Positions 36,706-48,535 of a stretch of DNA of 64,000 bases are shown piece after piece; the first letter of the stretch is position 1; every line of letters starts with the position of its first letter. The stretch spans positions 32,672,860 to 32,736,859 of the forward strand of contig CM053796.1 of assembly GCA_028671895.1 (NCBI GenBank). Direction: 5' to 3'. Under the pieces are notes generated by a model, which was not told where the DNA came from, ran no database searches, and saw only the letters and a program-made list of their open reading frames with translations. The translations under genes and the position numbers were made by a program. Origin of the DNA: Oenanthe sinensis. Taxonomy: Eukaryota > Streptophyta > Magnoliopsida > Apiales > Apiaceae.

Positions 36706-38537
36706 ATTAAATATAACAGTATAATAGAAAATTTACCTTGAATAAAATGTTTTCCTAAAACAGTGTGTCGTGATATTATATAATAATATATATTGATTAG
36801 AAAGTAATTAATGGGAATGCTTACATGTTAAAACAGTAAATTAGAGATTAATGTAAGGATATAATCGTAAATTTAACTTTAATAAAATGTTTTCACAAAA
36901 AGTTTATTGTGGTATTATATAATAGGAAGATTTGAAAATTTAAAATGATAATTAAATTCATATCTTTATTTTTGAAAGATTAAATTCATATCTTTTAAAT
37001 TTTAAAAATAAATTTTAGTATTCGTAAACACTGACTTTTTTTGATAAGGCACGGACGCGTGCATGTATATATTTTCACCCATGTCAATGCTCACTAATGG
37101 CTTATTAAATGATATTTGTATAATGTTGGTGGAAGACTGGAAGTCTGAAAATATCTCGAGACAGGTAATATAATCCCCACGGAGTACTTGAACATCATAT
37201 CAATCTCTCGTCAACAGGAACTTTATGCACTTTTTCATTACTCTTTTAGTTCCAGGTGGATGCTCATGTGTAAAACATATGCTTTGGCCCTAGTAGATCA
37301 AAGACAATTTCATGTGCAATTTGCTGTATCAGGATAATATACAAATTATAAAGTTATAAACACAAGGGCCAACACATGCCCACAATAGATTACATGTATT
37401 GACCTAATCAAGTCATTAGAACAATAAACTAAAACAAAAAAACAACCTAAATCTACTTTTATTTAATTTTCTATGGGAGTGTTGTCTCAAGTAGTACCTT
37501 CTAAACATTAATGCCCATGTCTTTTGTGATTACTAATCTACAGTTTCTTGCAATTTTATAGGGTTATTTACAACGTGTTTATAAGTTGAAAAATACATAT
37601 ATTTTTTAATGAGAAAATGTAAATCATATTAACTTAATTTAAACTACTGTCTTAAATCAGGTTAAACCGCACCCTTTAAAAAATATATAAGTTAAACGAC
37701 ATGTCAGTGATAACTGACTAACTGATTCCTATTTCATCTCATTTTCTCGGTAACTATCTGACTATATCTTTTATGATTTTACACTCAATTTAGATTTTTA
37801 CTATTCTTTTATGCCACGTTTTATATTAATTTTTTAATTTTCTAATAACAACCTATATTTGGTAATAAAATTATTGTGTGATTTTAGTTTAGAACAACAA
37901 CTTTGAGAACTTATTTTTTTTCAAAAATAAACTATCTTAGAATTTTTTTAAAAAGAATAAGCTATTTTAGAACTTATTAAAATCGTTATTAATATAAAAT
38001 GAAACAATGTATAAATTAAAGCATGATTATATAGAAAATCAGACTATATATATGAATTATGACACACAATTTTATAGGAGTTCAAATTTTAGTTTTTTTA
38101 TAGACAATATTACTTGCTTATAAAAACAATGTTTGTTAAAATAAAATCAATAATTCAAAATTTTTAATTATAAAAAATATTGACATTTATTTTTATTGGA
38201 TATTTAAAATTTTAATTATAAATTTGTGAGAGATCAAAGACGGGGCCGAGATATGTTGAACATGTGCGGGCTATGAATAAACAAGAGTAGTTTTTAACCT
38301 GATTTAAGGCCAACATTTAGGTCAGGTTAATTTGACCTCCCCTAAGCTCTTTTTTAATTTACAAATTATTTATAAGATAAGTTAAACGACCAAATCGATG
38401 CTTGTCAGTTGGGGGAGGAAGTCAATGAGTGGGCAAGAAAAGAAAGGGTTTTTGGATTTGAAATTTTTGTGAGGGTCTAATCTTGTGTTTAAAAAGGCCT
38501 ATGCCTTGTGATTAGACCCGTGAAAGGCTTATGTAAT
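34402..38537. other. Intergenic: dolichol kinase 3' region and AT-rich spacer
   Basis: The first 340 bases are probably the 3' untranslated region of dolichol kinase. An (ATT)n run lies at 35010-35024. The phrase GGGGAGGCAGCTGCCCTGCCCC at 35130 resembles degenerate transposon sequence. At 36252-36271 a hairpin (CCCGTGCAAGACACGGG) resembles a Helitron end without the CTAG. A small inverted repeat, GGGTCTAATC / GATTAGACCC, sits at 38474-38518. No gene was seen. Confidence 0.35.
36640..36704. repeat. (AAT)n microsatellite
   Basis: About 21 uninterrupted trinucleotide units. Confidence 0.95.
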
Positions 38538-39232
38538 TGTTAGAAATCAAACCCTTCACATTAATAATAATATGAAGCTAGCAATAATATGAAGCTGGCT
38601 AAAGTGCATGCAGAAAAAAAGGTGACTGTTAAATATTATTAGAATTTAGATAATGTTAAAGTCATGGTATAAAATAAAAGGTGGCTATGTACATGTAACA
38701 AGCTGGTATCTTTAAATATAGCCCTGAAATAAGGTAGGCTCGTCAATACTACAGCTGGGTGTGAATGCAAGCATAAATAAATGAAGCAGCTGTTATCTGG
38801 AAGGTTTATCAACATACTACTTATTGTTTCTGGAGAGTCAAAGACTTGAAATGTTATTTCACATGTAAAACTAGGAAGTAGGAGATGACAACACATCAGA
38901 AGCTTTGATATTCAGGTATGGCTGGGCTTGTAATAAATATGTCATATGTAAGGAATGACGTCAAGTGTATATTTTTAGCCTATAAATAAGGCATGCAGCT
39001 TCATTTGTAATATCTGTACCAAGTGAAAATACAACATCAGTTGTGTAGAGAGAAAAAAGGAGCTGAACCTCAGTTAGGAAAATAAAGGCTGAAGCCTTAC
39101 TAGTGTGTAATAGAAAGTTGTAGTTTAATATATATTATCAATATAAGAAAGTGTATTGTGTTCATATGTTAGTAAAATTATAATACACTGTGTTTGAGTT
39201 TATACAGTTGGTAGCCCATCATGTTTCCAATA
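38538..39232 (+). repeat. Left LTR of the copia element
   Basis: Starts TGTTAGAAATCAAACCC and ends GTTTCCAATA, where the terminal CA has become TA. About 695 bp. It contains a local duplication of AATAATATGAAGCT that the right LTR lacks and a segment near 38896-38920 that is shortened in the right LTR. Confidence 0.9.
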
Positions 39233-39234
39233 AG

Positions 39235-39246
39235 TGGCATTAGAGC
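39235..39246 (+). other. Primer-binding site of the copia element
   Basis: TGGCATTAGAGC two bases after the left LTR. It differs from the initiator-Met tRNA site typical of copia elements (TGGTATCAGAGC) by two transitions. Confidence 0.85.
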
Positions 39247-39266
39247 TAAGGTTCTGTCCGACAAAA

Positions 39267-40187
39267 ATGGCGAATATAATACAACCGCAAATCCTGAAAT
39301 TGGCGGTAACAATTTATCGGAACTGGAGTATCCAAATGAAGGTGTTACTCGGTCCTTACGATAACTGGGATATTATCGAAAGTGGGTATACTGAACCCGT
39401 GGATGCAGCTGTTGAAGTAGTTCTTCCGAATACCGAGAAGACGACGTTAAAAGAGTCCCGTAAAAAAGACAAAAAGGAGTTATTCATAATTTTTCAAGGT
39501 GTCCATGAATCTACCTTTGAAAAAATTTCAGAAGCAAAAACAGCAAAAGATGCTTGGGATATTCTGCAGAAATCTTTCCAAGGTATCGAGAAAATAAAAA
39601 AGGTATGGCTCCAAGTGCTACGTGGGGAGTTTAAAAATATCAAGATGAAAAGCTCGGAGAATATTGGTGAATATGTTACTCATTTGAAAACAGTGACAAA
39701 TGAAATGAAAAGAAATGGTGAAAGTCTCGATGATGTTCGGGTCATGGAAAAATTACTCCGTTCGTTGACAAGAAAATTTGATTATGTCATTACATCTATC
39801 GAGTAGTCAAAAGATTTGTCCACAATTATAATTGATGAACTTGTGGGTTCTCTTCAAGCACATGAGCAGCGGATGAACCAGTATGATGATACAAACCATC
39901 TAGAAAAGGCGTTGAAAAGCAAAGTGTTCATCGGTGAAAATACTAGCAGAAGCAGTTCTTCACGTGGCAGAGGTGGCTACAGAGGTGGCTATAAAGGTGG
40001 ACGAAGACGAGGAAGACAACCATTCAACAAAGGCTAGAAAAATGAAGGCTATCAGTCAGCTAGTCGTGGTCAAAATTTCAGAGGCCGAGGAAGATGCAAT
40101 TTTTAACAAAAAGATGATAAGTCTCAATTTCAGTGTTATAATTGCAATAAGTATGGCGTTTTCAGTTATGAGTGTAGATCCTCGAAG
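39267..40187 (+). pseudogene. copia gag, broken
   Basis: Begins at MANIIQPQ. The UBN2-type capsid region is readable (residues about 10-180, with AKDAWDILQ, EYVTHLKTVTNEM and LLRSLTRKFDYV). A TAG at 39804-39806 replaces the expected acidic codon; the frame continues past it with IDELVGSLQAHEQR and an Arg/Gly-rich tail, then stops again at 40035. In another frame the nucleocapsid zinc knuckle is still recognisable (CYNCNKYG, then SYEC), but the His of the CX2CX4HX4C motif is Val. At least two stops and a frameshift make it non-functional. Confidence 0.85.
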
Positions 40188-41538
40188 GTGGAAGAAAACA
40201 GTCATTTTGTAGCAGCAAAAGAAGATAAAGATATGGGTTCTGCGATGTTTCTTACTTACAAAGGAGACGAAGAAGGCCAGAAAAATATTTGGTATCTTGA
40301 TTCAGGTGCCAACAATCATATGTGTGGTTACAATGAATTATTTACGGAGATAGACGACATTGTCAATGGGGAAGTCACTTTTGGTGACTCATCAAAAATT
40401 CCGGTCAAAGACAAAGGTACAATTTCGATTGTATTAAAAAATGGTGAGAAGAAATATATCAATGATGTGTATTATATACCTGCTTTGAAAAATAATATCA
40501 TTAGCCTTGGCCAACTCGTGGAGAAAAGATATAATATACAGATGCATGATAATTCCCTCATTATCTAACGTGGAGATGTCACAGAATCGTCTATTCACTC
40601 TTGACATGCAGACGAAGGTGCAGAAATGCTTAAAGTCAGTCATTAAAAATGATTCGTGGTTATGGCATTTGAGATTTGGTCATCTTGGATTTTCTAGCTT
40701 GAAATTATTGTCAAAGACAAAGATGGTGGACGGATTGCCAGCAATCAACGAACCAGATCAGTTGTGTGAATCATGTGTCAAAAGGAAACAACACTGATAA
40801 AGTTTTCCCGTTTGAAAATCATGGAGAGCTAGGAGGCCATTAGAAATTGTTCACATGGATATAGTTGGTCCATTCGATATTGCATCACTTGGCAGAAACA
40901 GGTATTACCTAACATTTATTGATGATTTTAGCATGAAAAGTTGGATATATATTCTAAAAGAAAAAGCGGAGGATGTTGATAAATTCAAGGAGTTCAAAAA
41001 AATGGCAGAAAAGTAAAGTGGTCATTATATGAAGATACTCAGATCAGACAGATGAGGCGAGTATACTTCAAACTTATTCAAAAGCTTCTGTAGAGCACAT
41101 GAAATCAACTACCAGTTGACAATGACATACACTCCTCAACAAAATGGCATTACAAAAAGAAAGAATCGCACCATTCTAGACATGGCAAGGAGCATAGTGA
41201 AAGCAAAGCACATGCCAAGAACTTTTTGGGCTGAAGCCGTGTTATATGTTATTTATTTACTGAATCGTTGTCCAACAAAAATTGTCAGAAACAAAACTCC
41301 AAATGAAGCATGGAGTGGTAGCAAACTATTAGTTGGACATCTCAGAATTTTCGGGTGTATTGCATATGCACATGTTCCTGATCAGAAAAGAAAGAAGCTG
41401 GATGATAAAGGCGAGAAATGCATCTTTACCGGATATGACAAAAGGAGCAAGGCCTACATACTATATAATCCACTCACAAAAAATTTAATCATTTCTCGTG
41501 ATGTTGAATTTGATGAAAGATTACTGGAGATGGAGTGA
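40188..41538 (+). pseudogene. copia pol, protease and integrase part, broken
   Basis: The protease active-site region is present (WYLDSGANNHMCG, about 40290-40330). The integrase zinc-binding region has RFGHLGF and CESCVKRKQH. The core has VHMDIVGPF, FIDDFS and LRSDR, but the third catalytic residue, the Glu normally found in a GVAERKN-type motif, is Lys here (ITKRKN, about 41154). Stops interrupt the frame at 40566, 40795-40800, about 40831, about 41014 and about 41052. The integrase C-terminal part (TPNEAW, FGCIAYAHVPDQKRKKLD, FTGYDKRSKAYILYNP) is well kept. Confidence 0.85.
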
Positions 41539-41859
41539 GGAAGAAAGAAAAGTTGCTGGTTTATTTTTTAATGATGATGATGATGACGGTGACGGTGATG
41601 ACTCCAACATTGAAAATGACGAAGATGATGATCCAACTCCTCCACAAAGTTTAACTCAACAAACTCTTGCCTCGATACCATCCAGTTCAGGAAGCAGTAG
41701 TAGCAACAGTTCAGGGGGAGCACCAAGAAAAATGCGGAGTGTGAATGACATCTATGATGCAATAAGTCTGGTACAAATAACATTTGATTATTCGTTATTT
41801 TGTTTAATGGAGAAAGCCATGGATGAAGAAATTAGTGCAATCAAGAATAATGATACTTG

Positions 41860-43291
41860 AGAGCTCGTAGATCTTTCAAAATGACACAAAGCAATTGGTG
41901 TCAAATGGACCTACAAAACAAAAACCAATCAAGAAGGAAAAGTTGAAAAGTACAAGGTGATGCTAGTTTTCAAAGGCTACAAACAGAGATACATGATTGA
42001 TTATGATGAGGTATTTGCTCTAGTTGCAAGAGTTGGTACCATAAGGCTTCTCACAGCAATTGCAGCTCAAAATCAGTGGAAGATATATCAGATGGATGTG
42101 AAGTCAGTATTCTTGAATTGTTATCTCGAAGAAGAAGTTTACATTGAGCAACCACATGGATATGTTCAAAAAGACCAGGAAGATAAAGTTTACCAGCTAA
42201 AGAAAACACTGTACGGGTTGAAGCAAGCCCCACGAGCATAGAACACAAGAGTTGATAAATATTTTTAGAAGAATGGTTTTGTGAAAAGTCCGTACCAGCA
42301 TGCACTGTACACCAAAATAAATTCAGGGGGAGATATTATGATCGTGTGCTTGTATGTGGATGACATGATCTTCACCGAAAATAATCCTGGTATGTTTGAT
42401 AATTTCAAGAAAATTATGACTAACGAATTTGAGATGACAAATATTGGTCAAATGTCGTACTTTCTTGTAGTCGAAGTGAAGCAAAACAAAAATGAGATTT
42501 TTATGTCACCGAAAAAATATGCTGAACAGATTCTTAAAAAATTTAGAATGGAAGAATGCAAGCCAGTGAGCACGCCAGCAGAAACAAGCATAAAATTGAG
42601 AGTTGATTCAACGAGAGATTCGGTAAATCTGACATTGTTTAAAAGGCTGGTTGGAAGTCTGAAGTACATAACCTTCACTCGTCCCGATATTATGTATGCA
42701 GTTGGATTGGTTAGCAGGTACATGGAGAAGCCGAAGCAAGATTATTTTATGACAGCTAAAAGAATTTTGAGATATATTAAAAGTACACTTGATCATGGTC
42801 TATTTTACACGCACTCTCAAAATTTAAAATTAGTTGGCTATTCAGGTAGTGATTATATATGGTGGTAACTTGGATGACGGGAAAAATACTTCAGGATATG
42901 CTTTTCATATCGGTTCAATGATATTTTCATGGTCATCAAAGAAGCAACAAACAGTTGCCCTCTCAACATGTGAGGCGGAGTACATCGCAGCAGCAGCGTG
43001 CGCGTGTCAAGCTATGTGGCTAGGCTACATATTGGGCGAGTTAAATCTTGCAAAGGAAGGTCCGATTACAATTTACGTGGATAATAAATCTGATATCTCA
43101 CTTGTGAAAAATCCAGTGTCACACAGTCGGAGCAAGCACATCAACATAAAATATCATTTTATTCGAGAACAGGTGAACAAAAAAATATGGAATTGATGCA
43201 CTGCAGGACCGAAAAAAATTTAGCAGATATTTTTACGAAACTATTGAAGCCGGACGTGTATCAGAAAATGAAAGAAAAGTTCGGAATGTAA
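41860..43291 (+). pseudogene. copia pol, reverse transcriptase and RNase H part, broken
   Basis: Reverse transcriptase motifs remain: YQMDVKSVFLN with the first catalytic Asp, QPHGYV, LKKTLYGLKQAPRA and the catalytic LYVDDMIF. Stops occur near 41860 and 41881, at 42239 and about 42267, and at 42866, with a frameshift around 42850. The RNase H segment is recognisable from STCEAEYIAAA and YVDNKSDISLVKNPVSHSRS, with a stop at 43194. The frame of the last codons (KMKEKFGM) ends at 43291, just before the polypurine tract. Confidence 0.85.
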
Positions 43292-43300
43292 AGTCGGGTT

Positions 43301-43310
43301 TGAGGGGGAG
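43301..43310 (+). other. Polypurine tract of the copia element
   Basis: TGAGGGGGAG lies directly before the right LTR, the position of the plus-strand primer. Confidence 0.85.
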
Positions 43311-43965
43311 TGTTAGAAATCAAACCCTTCGCATTAGTAATAATATGAAGCTGGCTAAAGTGCGTGCAGAAAAAAGGTGGCTGTTAAATATTATTAGAAT
43401 TCAGATAATGTTGAAGTTTTAGTATGAAATAAAAGGTGGTTACGTACATGTAACAAGCTGGTATCCTTAAATATAGCCCTGAAATAAGGTAGGTTGATCA
43501 ATACTACAGCTGGGTGTGAATGCAAGCATGAAAAAATGAAGCAGCGGTTATCTGGAAGGTTTATCAACATACTAGTTATAGCTTCTGGAGAGTCAAAGAC
43601 TTGAAATGTTATTGCACATGTGAAACTATGAAGTAGGAGATGAACAGCACAGCTGGGCTTGTAATAAATATGTCATATGTAAGGAATGACGTCAAGTGTA
43701 TATTTTTAGCCGATAAATAAGACATGCAGCTTCATTTGTAATATCTGTACCGAGTAAAAATACAACAACAGTTGTGTAGAGAGAAAAAAAAGGAGCCGAA
43801 GCTCAGTTAGGAAAATAAAGGCTGAAGCCTTACCGGTGTGTAATAGAAAGTTGTAGTTTAATATATATTATCAATATAAGAAAGTGTGTTGTATTCATAT
43901 GTTAGTAAAATTATAATACACTGTGTTTGAGTTTATACAGTTGGTAGCCCATCACGTTTCCGGCA
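43311..43965 (+). repeat. Right LTR of the copia element
   Basis: Starts TGTTAGAAATCAAACCC and ends GTTTCCGGCA, keeping the terminal CA. 655 bp, collinear with the left LTR apart from substitutions and two short gaps. Confidence 0.9.
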
Positions 43966-45409
43966 GAAATTGTCAAGTGGGTGGCCTTCCAATGAAAGGT
44001 GCAACTTGGGTACTTGAGGTCTGCGGTAAAGAGGGGGATCAAAATCATTATGCATAGCAGAATATTAACGCAAGGGAGTCCAACATCTGAATTAGATAGA
44101 CACCTTATATACGTGTACATATTGGCAATTATCTCTATACACCTTATATATATATTGATTTTAATTCCTAATTTTCTTCCGCACTTGCAAAGTAATAATG
44201 AAAGGTCACCAATGCATCATACATTGATCAGAACTCAGAGGAAAGAAAGTTCGAGAGTTCTCATATGAGATAATGGACGTACGCAAGAGAAGCATCTAGA
44301 AATCTCAAGGTGAGGCGCACAATTCCTTGCTACAATTTTGATCTTTCAATTCTTCTGCATTGTCAATTCGGCCTCTCTTTTTCCCTACATAACTAAATAA
44401 CTAAGCAAGCCAATTTCATTTTAGTGGGGTAAACAGACACGTTTTTGAGGCTGAGATACAAGTGTAAATCTAAGCCGGCCACCATAATCAACTTTGCTCT
44501 TGAATGTTCTTGAAAACACTGCAGCAAATTAAATTAATTACTCGAAGAATTTAGTAATATTTATACTACGCAACCCCATAAACACACACACATACATATT
44601 AATAATTAAGATTATAAATTATATCAAAAAATTAAGGGGTTAGCTAGGAGTAGATGTATATTATCAGAACTAAGACTTTGGCGATTTGTTAAGATTCCTA
44701 TGTTCGACAACAAGTTAGAAATCTAAAATTATTAAGAAACCAACTTACTAGAATCATATTTTATACTCTAACAAATATTTGATGTTCTCTTGACGTTTGA
44801 ATAATATCGGCAGACTTTTCATACCCAGGTTCTACTCATTTGCCATCGTAGTCACTAATTAACTATGCTCATGTGGTCCAAGAACATATTCAATAAAAAG
44901 TAAAATAGTTTTAGTCGATTTTTTCTGATTAAAATTTATGCTAATGTGGTCCAAGCGTATATTCAATAAGAATAAAATAGTACTGTTAGTCGATCATCTG
45001 ATTAAATTTTCAAGACAAATGTTCGGTGAAGCCACAGATCACGTTTGAGGGCAAATCATTAATTCTACGTACGGAAGCTAAACACAGATTAAGGATTATT
45101 TGCACCTGGATTTCTTAGTGTTTCAGTTAAAATGCTACCAAAAAAAGATATAAAAGTAAGTTTGTTAATAATTTGAGAAGGGCAGAAGTGACCAGCTACA
45201 GCGACGTATCATAGTAGAGAAAAAACTAATAACACATGCAATGGTCTCCTAAAATTTATGGCACAAGTCAGTCCTTCCATGTCCTGGATCTACTTAATTC
45301 ACTTGTTCATACATTTATCTATATATATGAGTGAACTTAACAAGGAAAAAGCATTGAGAGCTATAGATAATAAGTTTTATTTACTAAAACAATTAAGAGA
45401 GCATTTGTC
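43966..45409 (+). promoter_or_regulatory. Spacer and upstream region of the SAUR gene
   Basis: No gene. It contains the 73-bp tandem repeat at 44864-45010. AT-rich TATA-like words occur at 45150 (GATATAAAAG) and 45318-45328 (CTATATATAT); the second, about 80 bases before the ATG, is the better placed for the SAUR gene. A canonical TGTCTC auxin element was not seen close to the gene. Confidence 0.35.
44864..45010 (+). repeat. 73-bp tandem repeat upstream of SAUR
   Basis: Two adjacent copies starting TATGCTCATGTGGTCCAAG (44864) and TATGCTAATGTGGTCCAAG (44937), each followed by ATATTCAATAA, AAAATAGT and TTAGTCGAT, then CTGATTAAA. They differ by several substitutions and small indels. Confidence 0.75.
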
Positions 45410-45778
45410 ATGGCTAATAAGTTTAGCAGAAGAAAGAGTTGGGTTAAGAAAAAGAATGGGATCGTAAAGCTTAAAGTAGTAGTAGAGAAACTTCAGAGGA
45501 GTTTTCTTTTAGGTAAAAAATCGTATGATGAAGCGGATGTTCCCGGAGATGTCAAGGAAGGACACTTTGCAGTGATAGCGGAAGATGAAGATGAAATCGA
45601 GAGATTCGTGGTGCCGTTGAGCTATTTATCTCATCCGACATTCTTGACATTGTTGGAACAAGCTGCTGATGAGTATGGATTTGATCATGGTGGTGCACTG
45701 ACCATTCCCTGCCGCCCGGCCCACCTGCAGATGATATTGGCTCAAGAGATGGACAAGATGCTAGGAGGAATCTCGTAA
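45410..45778 (+). CDS. SAUR: SAUR-family protein (small auxin-up RNA)
   Basis: A single-exon gene of 122 residues, as usual for SAUR genes, which have no introns. The auxin-inducible domain spans about residues 46-103: DVKEGHFAVIAEDE, RFVVPLSYLSHPTFLTLLEQA, then EYGFDHGGALTIPC. The N-terminus is short and basic (MANKFSRRKSWVKKK). SAUR proteins are short-lived growth regulators; many inhibit PP2C.D phosphatases and so raise plasma-membrane H+-ATPase activity and cell expansion. The insertion of acidic residues (AEDEDEIE) where many SAURs have a shorter GxEx turn is seen in a subset of the family. The ATG is the first in frame with the conserved domain. No lesion is seen; which SAUR it is cannot be told. 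Confidence 0.9.
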   Translation: MANKFSRRKSWVKKKNGIVKLKVVVEKLQRSFLLGKKSYDEADVPGDVKEGHFAVIAEDEDEIERFVVPLSYLSHPTFLTLLEQAADEYGFDHGGALTIPCRPAHLQMILAQEMDKMLGGIS

Positions 45779-45859
45779 AATTATTTAGGTCGTATTTGAT
45801 GCATAAAACTCCAGCGCGAGTAAGATCCCATGTGTAACAATGGTTAGGAATCCTTCATC

Positions 45860-45894
<35 letters not shown>

Positions 45895-47778
45895 CTACCG
45901 GCTATAGTGGCTTGAGTTCGTTCCTTAAACTTTCACGTACAAATTCCAATCGGGTTAATTTCCTATATCCATGATTATCTACAAATATATTAAAATAATA
46001 GTAACTAAAATATAAAGAACTAAAATTTTACGTAGTACTTTGAAAAAAAATGCCAGGTATTTCTATTCATTGCTCATTACTAAACTTGTTGAAGTTATTT
46101 ATTAAGAAGTTTATAATATTGATAAATATATTTTTATTAATATTTAATAAAAAAATTGTAAGGTTAGAAACTCAAGTTAATCTACATCATATATTTTTCT
46201 TATTTTTGTGAATTTGTTAAAAAGATATGTAATAATAAATTAATTAAAATAATTAGTTTGATGATGATAATTAAAAGTTTAGTATATTAATTAGAATTTC
46301 TTTAATATTTATTTATTTATTTTTGAGTACTTAAAAGTTATATATAATTAATAATATTTTATTTAATATAAAAATATATATTTTAGACCTGTAATCTAAA
46401 TACAAAAATTATACATATATCTATAAAAATAATTCCCACATTAACACATTTAACCAAATTATTTTTTTTTTGACCGGGTCATTTTTCAAATACCCATACA
46501 TAAAATCATATTTTAATTTTTTTTATTTCAATTATGTATTTAAATTTGAACAAATATAAAACTCTTATATTTAATTTAATTATATATTAACTTAAGTATC
46601 TTAACTAGACCTATGCGAACATGATGCATGGTATAGGTCAAAAATTGATCACTACAAAAATTAAACAATATTCTTTTATTGTTTAATTTAATAAAAAAGT
46701 TTAGCAAGACTAAAATATATTATGTAAATTATTATACTTGCAATAATTAACAGATAGCACACTCTAAAACTTTCTAAAATGTAAAAAAATTTATTACAAG
46801 ATGGTAACACGGATTAAGCAAATCATCTATGATCAAAATAGTGGGTTGTTTTTGTTGTGTCTGCTCTGTAGAGTCTGGACGAGACCACATGTCACGTGGG
46901 GCACAAACATGTACAAATTACGTACATAATGTACTCTATGTAATTAAAACATGTCAATCAATCCATTTGTAAACTGTGATCATAAGTATTAAAATCAGTC
47001 CGAGCATGTCAATCGTACTCCTTTCTCACTTTAAAGGGACAGCAGGTCTACTTCTCGAACGAAGGGGTGGTTTGCCGAGTCATGAAATGTTCTCATTAGG
47101 ATAAGATTCTCATAGAGCAAAAATTTCTGGTTATTGTATTATTGTAAGTCATTGATGGATATATAATCGATCCGGCATCAGTATTTAACACCTTGGGTAC
47201 GTGCAGCATTGCACTAATCTAAAATCACCATAGCTTTTGACTATGTTAGCTCCTCACTGATTCGGTGACTGACAATAGATAAACGTAACATTGACCTTGG
47301 CTAGCTCAGAAACTTTATAGCAGAATTCGACGCGGCTATACTAGTGCAACATAATTTGAATATATATATAGAGAGAGGTGCCTTTTACAGTAATTAATCA
47401 CATAAAGTTTTCTATATTTTTTTGTGTGCTTTAGTCTAAGATCTGAGTGACCGACCCATCATAACTCGATCCAACCTTTCTGATGATTTATGAACTTTGA
47501 ATGTCGAGGAATAAGTTAAGTTTGAATTTTGTAATAATATTTTCTGTTTAACCTGTTATCATACATATATGTTTATGCGCGGAGGATCGGAACGTTAATA
47601 ATTAAATTTCATCTATGTTATGGACCAAGTTATGTTTGGGCAGCAACATAAGTGTAAAACCAAGATGGAAAGCAAATTTAAACGCGAATCTTGTAATTCA
47701 TCATTTTATAGAAGTAAAAAATATATCCCATAGAAATTGAATGAGTCATGAAAGTTCAATTAACTATTTTGTTGGTTA
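45779..47778. other. AT-rich intergenic DNA
   Basis: Contains a (TA)n run at 45863-45892 and a G-box-like CACGTGGG at about 46892. No gene or RNA gene was recognised. Confidence 0.3.
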
Positions 47779-47780
47779 TA

Positions 47781-48037
47781 CTCCCTACGTCTTACCCATT
47801 TGTTTACATTTGAGTTGTGCACGGACGTTAAAAAAATTGTATAAAGTAGCATGAAAGAGAAGGAAAAGTGGATGAAAGAGAAGGAAAAATTGATAAAATG
47901 GTGGGGTCAATTGATATTTAATCGATAGATTTGAAAAGGCGGAGGAAAGTAGTGGGTGAGAGTAAATTTTATAATATAAAAATTTATTATTTTTAAAAAA
48001 ATTGAAATTTAAAAAATTGGGTGGGAGACGGAGGAAG
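47781..48037. mobile_element. Stowaway-type MITE, older copy
   Basis: Ends CTCCCTACGTCTTACCCA and TGGGTGGGAGACGGAGGAAG are imperfect inverted repeats, with TA on both sides (47779-47780 and 48038-48039). 257 bp, non-coding. The ends and size match the sharper copy at 8615-8865. Confidence 0.75.
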
Positions 48038-48193
48038 TATCTCTTATGCAGGGTAGCGATGTTACAGTACCATGTTAATTGCACAGCTAGTTTTGTTATA
48101 TTGCAAGTTTGGAACACACTATGTATATCGAGTTAAATAAACATTACTAATATTAAAGATGATAATGAGCATATTCCTACTATTACATCCTAT

Positions 48194-48535
48194 GATGGAA
48201 GTCTAATGGTGGTGCTATTATATATATAGTTATTGTTAAAATATGTAATCAAAAAGTAATTTTTAATGTTAAAATAGAACTTGAGATCTAATGATAGTCC
48301 TAAAATAATACCAAATATATCTAAATTTAGTAATATTTCACCCATCTAATCTTTCAATACACCATTTTATTTGTTATCATTATTTTAAGTACTCATTTTA
48401 CAACTTGTATATTTAGGTGTCAATTATAATAACATTTATGCTTGATTCTATATTTAGTACTAAGAATAATATTTTGCTATTTTACATCCCTGCTATTTTG
48501 TTTGGGTGTTAGGGCACCCGAACTTGTTCTTGCTC
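48194..48535. mobile_element. Degenerate relative of the 660-1050 MITE
   Basis: Collinear with the first MITE: AATCAAAAAGTA followed by ATG(T/C)TAAAATAGA, then GTGTCAATTATAA / GTGGCAATTATAA, then GCTATTTTA, ending in CTTGCTC. The left end (GATGGAAGTCTAATGG) is worn compared with GAGCAAGTCCAATGC, and no target duplication remains. Confidence 0.6.

Larger units (their letters stand above)
38538..43965 (+). mobile_element. Ty1/copia LTR retrotransposon, complete in outline but decayed
   Basis: Two LTRs (38538-39232 and 43311-43965) flank gag and pol in copia order: gag, protease, integrase, reverse transcriptase, RNase H. The primer-binding site follows the left LTR and the polypurine tract precedes the right one. 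Flanks are GTAAT (38533-38537) and GAAAT (43966-43970), a target duplication with one mismatch. The coding frame is broken by several stops and the integrase and zinc-knuckle residues are altered, so the element cannot make its own proteins. LTR divergence (substitutions plus an indel of about 25-30 bp) points to an insertion that is not recent. Confidence 0.93.

Noticed and set aside
39234..43196. Active copia polyprotein or a host gene
   Set aside because: Multiple stops, a frameshift and lost catalytic residues; all domains are those of a retrotransposon between two LTRs.
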